A DNA stretch of 64,000 nt from positions 186,001 through 250,000 of the forward strand of contig JAACJK010000221.1 of NCBI GenBank assembly GCA_013368325.1. The letters are read 5' to 3'. Every line of letters begins with the position of its first letter. Position 1 is the first letter of the stretch. Position numbers and translations under genes: made by a program. Below, one piece after another: positions 34,491 through 47,737 of the stretch. A model generated the notes under the pieces. It had not been told where the DNA came from and searched no databases. It saw only the letters and a program-made list of their open reading frames with translations. This DNA is from Ephemerocybe angulata (Eukaryota > Basidiomycota > Agaricomycetes > Agaricales > Psathyrellaceae).

Positions 34491-35998
34491 ATGGCTCCTT
34501 TTGACGACAAAGAGAATCAACCCCTTCGTTTCGGAACAAGCGGTCCTGACAAGAGCACCAACACCGGGGGTCTCAAGAGGCGAGCTGAAGCTTTGGAATG
34601 GGCTCCCCGGAAGAAGGCGTGCGTAGCCATCCTATCCGTTCCGCTCTATCGCTGACCTCCTGCTTTGTAGAACTACTGGGGATCCTCTGCAGCATCACGG
34701 CAGACATTTTGGCCGTGCAGTCTATGCATTCGCCAATGTTCCTGCATTGGTGTCGAACGGGTTGGCTTCCAATGAAGACAATCCCCCAGAGACAGCACAG
34801 TAAGTCGTCGATGTCGATCAAGATCCATGTGGCTCGGCCATTGTTTAACCGTCAAGTAGAGATCGACGAGAAGGTCGCATCTATCTCAAGCTGTTGAAGA
34901 TGGTCCCGGATTTGGAGGAACGTTTGGCTAAATCGCCGCCTGAGGAGGTTCTCCGAATGTGTAACCTGGTATGTTAACGACCTTTTGATCTGGGCTATGC
35001 ATTTCAAGTAACCGTGGCCCCACAGATACAGAAGGGTGCAAGCAGTGGCCGCGCTGACGATACCAAGAGTATGAAAGGCCCCATTGTGGACTGGATCTCT
35101 CCTCGCGACGGCGAGCCTCTCCGACCGACAATTCACCGAAACAGCAAGCTCGATCGTGGTTTCAACCATCCACGCACAGGGGCCCTGCTCTGTCCCACCA
35201 GCTTGGACTGGTCTGATCCGGCGTACGTCCCTTACGTTCTCGTCGCTCTAAACTATGGCTCACAGTTTTCTAGAGTGCAACAGCAACTCCGGAACAAGGA
35301 GATCATAACCTTGGGGGAAGACTGGCCTTTGTTCCTTTATCAAGATGAGAAGTTCGATCCAGAGGAGCCATGGCGTGGCCTACTTCGCAATCGTATTCTC
35401 GTACTGGTGAGTTGATATCCCTTCCAGTTACTGTTCAGCCCATAGTAACGATACATCGAACGCCTCCAGGCTTTTAAGCACGTATTTACGTCGCCAAGCT
35501 CCACCGACGACAATCCGCGGGCTACCCGGTCCGGAAACGCGAAGCTTCATGGAATGACTCGTGTCACACCGGCGTCTATCGCCTATATCGCGACTCAGGT
35601 GAGGTTTTCTGAACTGCCCCTTTCCATTCTAGTTCTCATCGATTGCGATATTAGGTTCGCTTTGCATTATCCGACAAGGGGACCTTCTGCCGGTCAGATA
35701 AGGAGACCGATTCAGAGACGTTTTACCAGACGTTGCTCGAGCTCATGGAAGACCCAAAGGAGGAGGAGGAGGTGAAGAAGCTCCTAGCTTGGTGGAATAG
35801 GTGAGCGTCGGGTACCCCTCCAATGATTCACTTACTGAGATTGAGTGCACACGAAGGACTATATTCCCTGCTGCGTCCAACGGCGTGCGCATCGCCCCTA
35901 AGAATAGCGCACTCAGCATGATCAAGGCGAAGCGGGCGAAACTGGAGGCCGCGCAAGCCGCGGCGGCGGCGGCGGAATTGGGGGGGCCTCCTGCTTGA
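34491..35998 (+). CDS. DUF6698-family protein
   Basis: Eight exons: 34491-34618, 34671-34799, 34857-34968, 35026-35222, 35274-35406, 35470-35598, 35655-35800 and 35857-35998 (1116 nt, 371 aa). After a disordered basic N-terminus (KENQPLRFG, GLKRRAEALEWAPRKK) the family core is complete: HGRHFGRAVYAF, LLKMVPDLEERL, IQKGASSGRADDTKSMKG, VDWISPRDGEPL, NSKLDRGFNHPRTGALLCP, EDWPLFLYQDEKFDPEEPW, AFKHVFTSPSSTDDNP, TRSGNAKLHGMTRVTPASIA, EVKKLLAWWNR, and a C-terminal alanine-rich helix. The family is known to me only as a multicopy Agaricomycete family of unknown function. Introns are all 51-63 bp and canonical. No membrane segment or signal peptide. Confidence 0.88.
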
Positions 35999-37308
35999 TT
36001 TCGCGTAGATTCTAGTTTCAGTCTTACCTGTACGATTCGCTGCCTGCTATACGATATTTAAATGCATCCGCTACCTGAATATGATCCGTTTCTCGCGTTC
36101 TCATCGTCTGTGATTGCTTTGACTATTGGACTCTGGATGCCGCCGTTAACAATTGGTCGAATGCTCGTACATTTGACGACAGGGGCTGCGAATTGTGAAT
36201 CTGGGAAGAAAGGGATTTCCTGAGCGAGTCACCAACGCCAACGATAATGGAACGATGACCACAAGTTCAAGAACTAGTATAGTCTATAATTTCCGTCCTC
36301 CCTCCCATCGTAATCAACACTAGATAACCTATAGTCAAGGACATTCGGAATCGGAAAGGTCAAGCGTATCAACAGCCCATATCTTATAGACCTTTCGATG
36401 TATACCTCTATGTTATAATTGGGCAGTTCCATCGCCCCATATATTACTCTGCAGACATCGCAGCAGTGATTATCCTCCGAAGTCTGATGGCGGCGATGAG
36501 GGGAGCCAAGGGCCAGATTAGCGATTGATATGGTCACCTGGTGCAATTGATTGCGAACATTGCGAAGTCGACATCAAGTCTCTAGGCTTCTATGACATTA
36601 TGACCCTTGTGGAGATTGCCATCCATTGGCAATCGTTACCAGGCAGCTAGTCATTATCGCAACCTGACTTAATTGCAGCGTTTGCAATAACTGCAAAGGG
36701 AATCTGATATTGTATGATCGTATGTCGTTTTCATCTGTGACGAACTTTCGCTTTGAGTGAAACTTGGTAAGGCAATCTCATACAGTACAATCTCGGTGGA
36801 TATGCTAGACATGGCAAGGGGTCGAATTTGTCCGTAGTTGACAATATGTTTAATCCCGATGCTCGTGGCCACTGGTTCGTAATGTATGGAAGTTATGTAG
36901 ACTTTGCGAAGCTCACAAACCCTATGGGTTCATACACCCACATATCAACGGGGGTGCAAGACTGGCAGTCATTTTTGAAATCACAATGCATTATAGGATT
37001 ATTTAAAGGTATATAGCGCATGATCATCTTCCACACCCGCCCCTGATGCGGATGCTAAGCGCCCTAAACCCTGCTGGCGCCAACATCGGCCATCATGCAT
37101 CATCCATCAGGGAGCCTAAATATACTCCTTTTTCCATGCGGGTCAAGCTTGACTCACTGCGGGTTCCCTCGCTCCCGCAACCACGGACGAGAGCCGCAAC
37201 TAAACCAACAAATACTCGACGGGCGAAGACAAAGTTCAATCCCCCTAACGCAACGAGCGCCTCTGGTTCCAGCAACCCCGGTTTTTCTTCCGTCCGGCAA
37301 CCCCAAAA
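35999..37308. other. Intergenic, no gene seen
   Basis: AT-richer than its neighbours, with short open frames on both strands. No recognisable gene or repeat. A TATATAG string near 37011 lies about 300 bp upstream of the transporter start. Confidence 0.45.
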
Positions 37309-40300
37309 ATGCTGCGCTTCCACTTCGAAATTGCCATAGGGTTGGCCGCCAGCGTTCTCGTCAGTCTTGTGCTGCTTTACTTGACTGAAGGAGGTGAAGA
37401 AGGCAAAATCCAACTCCCTGTGAGCCATGAGGAGGCTGAAGAAGACGACCATTACGCACGACATGACCCGCTGGCGGTGGTGAGCCCAGAGGACCTGGTG
37501 GACGGTTACCCTGTTGAAGAAGATGCATTCTGGGAACGGGTGAGTTGCATTCATATTGCGGTGCACATTGTGTTCACTCCTCTGTAGATGCGTAGGAGGA
37601 AGGTGCTCATGTCTGTATTGCTGGTATTCACCGTTGCTCTGAACGCGATAGCCTTGGGCTATGCTGCCGCCGAAGACGTGGACCCGAAAGAACTCGCTAT
37701 CTCCGCCCTCCAGCTCGCTTTCTCGCTATATGCCCTGGTCATAACCGTCCTTTCGGCCTTCAAGAACGACCTGCACTGGTCCGCTATCGTCCACCTCACG
37801 TCGCTTACAACCATCGCGGGCTTATTGTTGGGCTCCGCCGCGATTCTTCCCAACTCGCCCTTCCCCGTCGGCAGGCAACCCAGCTTTTCGCCATCTATTT
37901 TTACCCTTCTCTTCCGAACGTCGAACGACGACCACGTCCTCAACGCAATATGGTACACCCTCACCGCGCTGTATATCGTCACCGGCTTCATAGCTATCAC
38001 GACTCCGCTGGGCCCCCCACTCTACTTCCCGCCGCACCTGATCTACGCGGAGAAGCAGGTCAAGCTTATCACGAACGAGGACCCGGAGAACGTGTGCGGG
38101 GTGAACAGCGCCTCAGTGTGGGACTTCCTCATGTTTTCGTACACCACCAAAGTCGTATGGCTCGGTTACACCGCGTCAAGCCTGGAAATTGGAGACCTCC
38201 CTATCGTCTCTGCCGACATGCGAGCTGCATTCAACTACTCACGTATGCGTCAGGCCATGCGCACGATTAGGCTCAAGGTCTTCAACTGGACGCCGCGCCC
38301 AGGATCGGGGTGGGGCCTCATTTACAGGATTCTGAGGCTCAATTGGCTGGTGTTCCTCGCGGAGCTGTTGTTGGCATCAGTATCAGCGGGACTGTTCTAC
38401 GTCCCTGCCCTCTTTATGAAAGGCTTTATCTCATATCTGGAAGACGACCCAGAGAGAAAGGAGAAGGGCTGGGGTTGGGTCTTTGTGTTCGGCTTGTTCA
38501 TGTCGAACGCGATATCGTTCTTGATCACCGCTCAGTTGTGGTCCCTCGCAACGACCACAATTCAAGTCGTGCTCAAGGTTCAGCTGAACACACTCCTATT
38601 CTCGAAGACCCTTGTCAGGAAGGATATCGCGTCGACTGCTGCGAAGCCCGCGGATGGGTCGGCTGGGAAGGGTGATGCTACGGCGAAATCAACTGAAGGG
38701 GGTGACGAGGACGAGTTCTCTAGCAAGGCGCAGATCATGACTCTTATGACAACCGATGTGGATAGGGTGAGCGATTTTGCCTGGCACATCTTCTCCCTTG
38801 TCGGTAAGTCTCTCCATTGGCTGCTTGATCTAGAACAGGCGCTGACACTTCTCAAATGCAGACTCCCCAATCGAGATCGTCATTGGTACCGTTTTCTTGT
38901 ACAACCTCCTAGGTATATATTTTTGATCCACTCCGACGTGGCCACCATACTCATTTCGAAATATCTAGGCGTCTCATGCTTCTTCGGTCTGGCAGTCATC
39001 TTGCTCTTCCTTCCTCTCAACCACTTTGCGGGAACTGTCTTCGTCGGTGCTCAAGAAAATTTGATGAAGGCTCGCGACGAGCGTGTTGCGTTGATGAACG
39101 AGGTGAGTAGAACCTCTTCCGTGAGTTTCGTGGCATACTCAAATCATTTAGATCTTGGGTGCCATCCGAATGCTCAAATTCATGGCATGGGAAAGGAGCT
39201 TCGAGAAGAGGGTTTTGACCATCCGCCAAAGAGAGCTCAAGTACCAGAAGCTGCACTACAACATTGAGACTATTTGGAACGCAATTTGGTAGGCGCAAAT
39301 CCCCAAAGGTCAAAGTAGCGCGGTTAACAATCTGATATAGGAATGGCTCTCCGATCTTGGTTACACTGGTTGCCTTTTGGCATTACGCTGTTGTACGAGG
39401 ACAACCTCTCACACCATCCATTGCCTTTACTTCGGTGAGTTGCTCCTCGACCCACAGCAGCTTACCTACGCTGACCATGGCGTCCAGATCGTTGTCTTCA
39501 ACGAGATGAAGTTTGCCCTGAACGCGCTCCCCGAGACATTCATCAACATGCTCCAAAGCTTCGTCTCCCTTCGGCGTATCGAGAAGTACCTCAACTCAAG
39601 CGAAGTAACTTCCATACCCGTCCTCGAAGAACAGACTAAGATTATCGCACTCCAGTCCTGCACCATCACCTGGCCGCAGGACAGGAGCGGCAGCACCACT
39701 GGCACCGGCGCCAACTCCGAAGGGTCGAGCGCTCCTCCCTCCGCTGCCTCTACTCCCCGGCACAAGTTCTTGCTCGTCGATTTGAGCCTGAAATTCCCAA
39801 AGGGCGAGTTAACGCTTGTCTGCGGGAAGCTTGGAAGTGGGAAGACGCTGTTACTTTTGGCGTTGCTTGGCGAGGCGGACATTCTGAGTGGGCAGTTAGT
39901 GTGCCCCAGGTCGCCTCCTGATTCGCTCGTTAGGTATGCGACTGTGGCTGAGGGTGAAGAGTGGATTGTGGAGGGAATGTGTGCCTACGTGCCCCAGGCT
40001 GCGTGGCTCAGGAATGCGTCTATCAAGGGTAATGTCCTATTTGCTCTCTCAAAAGGACGGATATACTAATGCGGTGGTTTTTTAGATAACATTCTCTTCA
40101 ACCTTCCATATGATGAGGAGCGGTATCAGAAAACTCTCGAAGCTTGTGCTTTGATCAGTGATCTCGAAATCCTCGAGGACGGGGACGAGTCTGAGATTGG
40201 AGAGCGGGGCGTCAACTTGTCGGGAGGCCAGAAAGCTCGAGGTTCGTGTCAACTTTTCAACCGATATGGCCTGTTTTAACAAGTCATCAGTGTCACTCGC

Positions 40301-43249
40301 TCGTGCTGTCTACTCCCGTGCTTCGATCTTGTTTTTGGACGACGTCCTCTCCGCCGTCGACGCGCACACTGCACGCCATCTTTACCACCAATGCCTCAAG
40401 GGCGACCTTATGAACGGACGCACTGTCGTGCTTGTCTCTCACCACGTACAGCTGTGTGCCGGCGGTGCCGGTTACATCGTCGCGCTCGATAACGGTCGTG
40501 TCCTCTTCGAAGGCTCACGCGAGGCATTCCACTCCTCTGGCATCATCCGCAGCCTTGGGCAGACGTCCACGAGCGAAGGGGACGATGACGGCGCTGAGAA
40601 GGAAAAACTCGTCGAGGTCGAGGAGGAGGTTCTTGCGAGCTCACCCAGCGGAAAGCAGCAGGAGTCTGAAGGCGATGCAAGCTCCACGGTCGCAGGTACG
40701 GAAGCCGCAGTGGTGAAGAAGGAAAAGAAACCTGCTCGGAAATTAGTGGAGGAGGAGACGCGCGCTGTGGGCCGGATCAAGAGAGATATCTGGATGACAT
40801 TTGTTTGGGCATGTGGACACGGGTGGTACTGGACTTTATTCGGGTTTATCTTCTGCGTGGCGTCTTTGGCGCCCGTCCTGGAGAACAGCTGGCTGAGGTA
40901 CTGGTCTGCTGCTGCTCTGAACGGGGGCAGAGAAAGTCCCATGTTCTACATCTCAGTTTATGCGGGGATTACTGGGATAGGGCTGGTGCTCACCACCATC
41001 CGGTGGTTTGTACTCTACAACGGGTCTATTCGCGCGTCAACTGTGCTCTATGAAAGACTCTTGGAGGCGGTACTTTTCGCTGACATTCGTTTCCATGACA
41101 CCGTCTCTCGGGGTCGATTGCTCAATCGCTTTGGGAAGGACTTTGAAGGTGAGAGGTCCGGAGGCTCTGGTGAACAGCATTCCCATTTTTCTATGACTGA
41201 CACTCTGTTGGGCTTTAGGGATTGATAGCAGCCTTTCGGATAACTTTGGGCGAACGATCATATATGCACTTTCAGCGTTGACGACTGTAATCACAGTTAG
41301 CTTCGTCGGCGGCATTCCGTTCGTCTTGATTATTCTGCTGCTTGGTGTTCTGTACTACAATGGTATGTTTATCAGCGTCGCTGACCTTCAACTTAGACTA
41401 ATTATCTCGATCACAGCTGCCAGAGTCTATGGACAGACCTCTCGTGACATGAGACGATTGGGTATGTATCGACGCCCAGTGCTTCGGGCGAGCTTGTGGG
41501 CTAACTATGGCAACAGATTCTGTCTCGCGCTCTCCCCTGTATTCCATATATGGCGAGACTATCGCAGGCGTCCCCGTCTTGCGAGCCTTCGGCGCCTCTT
41601 CCAAGCTGCTTCGTGACATGTTGAGATGCGTTGATACAGTTCGTGTACTCCCTCCATTCTCCTCGGGCCGTACTAATGATGCTCATCGTCATAGAACTCG
41701 AACCCGTACTTTTGGATGTGGGGAGGTAGGTTGTCAGACGCTCTGTGCTCTCCTCGTTTGGTCTGAAATGCTCACCTACTTGTTTTTTTCTGTCAGTTAA
41801 CCGGTGGTTGTCTATACGTTTCAACCTGCTGTCTGCCGCGATTGTCGGTGCTGCAGGCCTGGCGTGCTTGATCACTCCCAGCATTAGTGCATCTTTGGCT
41901 GGATTCGCCCTTGCGTTCGCGACGACCATCACTGCCGACCTGCTCTTCATGGTAAGTCCTTGCGTCCAGGCCGGAACCCTTTGCTGACCCGTGGGCCACA
42001 GGTTCGGCGTTTCGTTGGACTTGAGCAATCCATGGTTGCCCTCGAGCGGATTAAGGAATACTCGGAATTGAAGCGCGAGCCTGCCGAGTTTATTGAGCCC
42101 CGTCCGGCGGAGAGCTGGCCTTCACAGGGCGACATTAAGTGCGAGAACCTAGTGATCAAGTACGCGCCCGACCTCCCAGACGTGCTACACAACTTGAATT
42201 TTGAAGTCCGACCTGGGGAGAAGGTGGGCATCCTTGGAAGAACGGGGTCTGGGAAAAGTACCCTGGCACTGTCGTTCTTCAGATTTGTGGAGCCGACGCA
42301 GGGCCGCATTGTTATCGATGGGGTGGACATCTCGAAGATTGGTCTTACGGATTTGAGGGGTAGATTGACGATCATTCCTCGTATGTTCTCCTCTCTATAT
42401 TCTGGAATACAAGGCTGACATCGCTCTTAGAGGATCCTAGTATTCTGAGTGGCAATCTGCGCTCTACGCTCGATGTATTCGATGAATATGATGACGCTGA
42501 AATTGTAGGTTTGTTCTATCGTGTTGCTTTTGCTATGCTGATGGCAGAGTAGTACGAGGCTCTTCGCCGTGTGCATCTCATTCCGTCTGAATCGGAACCC
42601 GAAGAAACCCCAGGAACGGTAAACGCCAATGTCTTCCGCGATCTTGACTTCAACGTCTCTGAGGGAGGTGACAACTTTTCTACTGGGTAAGTGATGACAT
42701 GCTAGAATATTCGACGTGCCTGTATCCTGACGTTTCAAATAGTGAGAAACAGCTCTTGTGCATGGCTCGTGCAATCTTGAAGCGGTCGAAGGTTCTTGTT
42801 ATGGATGAGGTAAGTCTAATTATGTTTCTCAGTTAGTTGAGAAGGCTGACGGGGTACGCTCTCAGGCAACTGCAAGTGTCGATTATGCCACAGACGAACT
42901 CATCGGAAAGACAATTCGCCAGTGAGTATTTCGAATTAATCTCTAGCCTTGTTTCTGTCTCACATGTGGTATCAGCGAATTCGCTAAGAGCACGATTCTC
43001 ACCATTGCGCATCGCCTGAGGACTGTCATCGATTATGACCGAATCATGCTTCTCGACCAGGGGCGGATCATCGAATTCGAAAAGTACGCCTTTTCTCTCT
43101 ATTTAACATAGTCGTTGGCTTCTAACACACGATCTTTCAGGCCCCAGACGTTGCTGAGCGATCCCAGCTCCCAGTTCTATTCCCTTTGCAAGGCTACCGG
43201 GAAGGAAGAATTTGCCAACCTCTTAAAAATGGCCGGGGTCTCGACTTGA
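37309..43249 (+). CDS. ABC transporter, ABCC (multidrug resistance-associated) type
   Basis: Twenty-one exons join in phase: 37309-37539, 37588-38803, 38862-38912, 38969-39102, 39152-39288, 39341-39434, 39488-40028, 40086-40241, 40291-41148, 41219-41362, 41417-41461, 41517-41638, 41695-41725, 41797-41951, 42002-42380, 42431-42504, 42553-42686, 42743-42809, 42866-42921, 42976-43083 and 43141-43249 (4842 nt, 1613 aa). The layout is an N-terminal membrane extension, TMD1, NBD1, an acidic linker, TMD2, NBD2. NBD1: Walker A GKLGSGKT (about residue 733), signature LSGGQ (about 846), Walker [16 protein letters not shown]2: Walker [10 protein letters not shown] (about 1383), IIPQDPSIL Q-loop, degenerate signature FSTGEKQ (about 1501), Walker B VLVMDEATASVD, H-loop IAHRLR. 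Known role: ATP-driven export or vacuolar sequestration of conjugates, metals or xenobiotics. The substrate cannot be read from sequence. Confidence 0.93.
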
Positions 43250-44044
43250 GGGTCATCGTAGATTACCACCTTCCATACAGTTCTTATTTTATTTTGCTTC
43301 ATTGTATCGTTTCTAAGAATTCGGCTGTGCTTTCCGCAAAACTCTTTGGGACTCGGAAGTTTTTGAGGGCGGGAGAACTCAGGAGTGAGTTAATCAGAAC
43401 CTACCTACCATGGGAAGCTTAATCTCAGCCTCGTTATGAAAGCCTCTCAATAGAAACCGGTAGTGAGTTCTATATACTTGCCTGACACTTGACTTACCAT
43501 TGAACTGGGTCTTATAGATGCTTTTCTTGTGGAAGTGCGTTCTGATTCGTTAGGGCCTGGGCGAAGCCAAGCTCAAGTTGTGGCACTGGCCAATTGTGAA
43601 GGCGATTGGTCGATTAAACTCCTGGGGACAGGGTCCGCTGACACCGAGGCTTAGGTGGTGGTCGCACAAACATCGAATAGGCAGAAAGGGACTTTCCATT
43701 CTGCATTACCGTAAACCTCCCTCCAGGCTTGAGAGCGCTCTCGTCGCTAAGTCAGTGGTATCCATTGACTACGCTTACCCTTTCTTTCTCTTAAGGATGG
43801 GTGCCCAGGGAATCGAAGGCGTTCCCTCTATCCAACCCCTTATTTCATACAGCTCTTACTTAGTCCCTTCCCCATTCTTGTGGACAAGGATGCCCCCCAG
43901 ACCGGTCTCTGGAGGTAAGTACCTGATCACAGAAAACTCATAAGCCTCCACATTGAGTGAAACGAATAGGCCATAATTGCAAGGAAACTGGTAGTTCCTC
44001 AACGACCAACTCGACGACACCCTCTTTTACCCTTTCCTACAACC
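43250..44044. other. Intergenic, no gene assigned
   Basis: 3' flank of the transporter and 5' flank of the next membrane-protein gene. An alternative first exon for that gene (ATG 43891, GT donor at 43916) is possible here. Confidence 0.45.
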
Positions 44045-45159
44045 ATGATTGCCCGGATAGCAGATTGGTTGTTCAATCTCTACTGGTCCCACGTCAAGGC
44101 ACACCTCGAAATACTACTCGTCGGTTCTGCAATGAATGCGTCACCCAGGATAATGCCCCTGGCCTAATATACGTAGGCAATTGGTTTATGACGAACGAAA
44201 AAGTATTCGGAACCACACACAGCACCACAGCCAGAGATGCGAGTGTCACCTTCAGCTTTAACGGTACGTGGTCATATTTCTCTCGGTGGCGAGCTGCAGT
44301 GAACCTGTACCCTCTAGGCACCAAGGTCATTGTATTTGGCACTGTTCCGAAGGGAGACCGGCAGTCAAAGGGACCCACTGCACGATATATCCTGGATAAC
44401 GTCCCCGTCCTTACAACCACACTTCCAGTATCCACCGAGCAAATTCGGAATCAGCCTTTCTTCGCCGCGCAAGACCTGAATACTTCCATTCACACGCTGA
44501 GGATAGAAATGGTCCAGATTAATCAGAAGAGCCCATACGTCCTTCAACACTTTTTCGTCAGGCCACATAACAGTTCTCTGAGTGGGGGAGACATGCCGGA
44601 CGACGCGATTGACGATTCCGATTCTGATGCAACAGGTACCACGGATACTACCTCTTATGATCCAGCGATGACGCCAGGCTCGTATTCCCTACCAGGGCCC
44701 GAATCGACCTCGGGCGATGCATCATCACATCCAGACCCGCTGCAGATTGTTAAAATCCTCGCTGCTGTTTTGGGCGCGGTGGTCGCCTTGGTCATCGTCG
44801 CGATGGGGTTCGTGTTCATCCGTCGCAGAATGGCCAAGACCCGCGCTTCAGGGAATGTATGGTCAAAATTCTTCAAGTACTCCCCTCAAAGTGCCGAGAG
44901 ACCACGACCAGGTGTGCACACTTCTAGCTGCCAAATCGCCTCTAGGACGTTTGAACTAATACACGCGACAGAGACCATGTTTACTTCCTTTACCACTTCA
45001 GAGTCCATCATGCGCAACGACCCTGTTACAATGCTACGGGGATCGTCGGCGTACACCAGGAGTGACGGCCGCAGCGACTTCAGACAAGGGTCGGTGCTTG
45101 AACCCCCGAATTATTATCCAGGGACGTTCAGTTCACCCCCAAAGATCGAAAGGATTTGA
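44045..45159 (+). CDS. Single-pass membrane protein with galactose-binding-like module
   Basis: Preferred exons are 44045-44092, 44149-44263, 44318-44911 and 44972-45159 (945 nt, 314 aa). HDNAPGLIYVGNW opens the beta-rich module and matches the VDNTSPEIEYVGDW motif of the gene at 5204. TKVIVFGTVPKG, IEMVQIN and several sequons (NGT, NTS, NSS) follow. A Ser/Thr/Asp-rich stalk precedes one membrane segment (KILAAVLGAVVALVIVAMGF), basic residues (RRRMAK), and a roughly 80-residue cytosolic tail. Two introns (54 and 60 bp) preserve frame, so the unspliced frame is also open. The start is uncertain: a longer model begins at 43891 and reads GHNCKETG into the same frame without using intron 44093-44148. 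No classical signal peptide in either model. Function unknown; likely a cell-surface receptor-like or adhesion protein (inference). Confidence 0.7.
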
Positions 45160-45466
45160 CTGCTCCCACTCCTAGAATGTGCTGTCTTCATGATGCACCC
45201 TATTTTTATACCTTTCTGAACGCTTTCATTCATGGACACATTCGCACTTAACCTCATTCGACAATATTCAGTGACTGTCTTCTAACCCTTGAACTGTACT
45301 CGTACCGATGATCCAACCAGCGCTTCCACACACGATGTACTTAGTATCGAGGTCCATCAGCATTATCTAGTCTAGATATTACACAATCATATGTAGCTCT
45401 TTATCCCTTCCAATCACTCTGCAATGGCCGACCAGGCGTTCTATGGCTGTCTAGCTATCGGTACAA
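45160..45466. other. Convergent 3' ends
   Basis: Shared 3' flank between the plus-strand membrane protein and the minus-strand malic enzyme. No gene. Confidence 0.5.
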
Positions 45467-47613
<2,147 letters not shown>

Positions 47614-47730
47614 GACGATAAAGAAGAACGAAGAGAGGAGAACAGGGAAAGGTGGAATTGCGAATGCGCTCAGAGGCGAAGATGAGAAAGAGGGAGGGTC
47701 AAACATCAGAGGAGTGGTGCTTTGCACTTC

Positions 47731-47737
47731 TATATAC
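47731..47737 (-). promoter_or_regulatory. TATA box of malic enzyme
   Basis: TATATAG on the minus strand, 118 bp upstream of the ATG at 47613; it favours that ATG over the one at 47706. Confidence 0.45.

Noticed and set aside
47704..47706. Upstream ATG of malic enzyme giving a hydrophobic N-terminal extension
   Set aside because: It lies only about 25 bp from the TATA box, so it probably precedes the transcript start; the ATG at 47613 is favoured.
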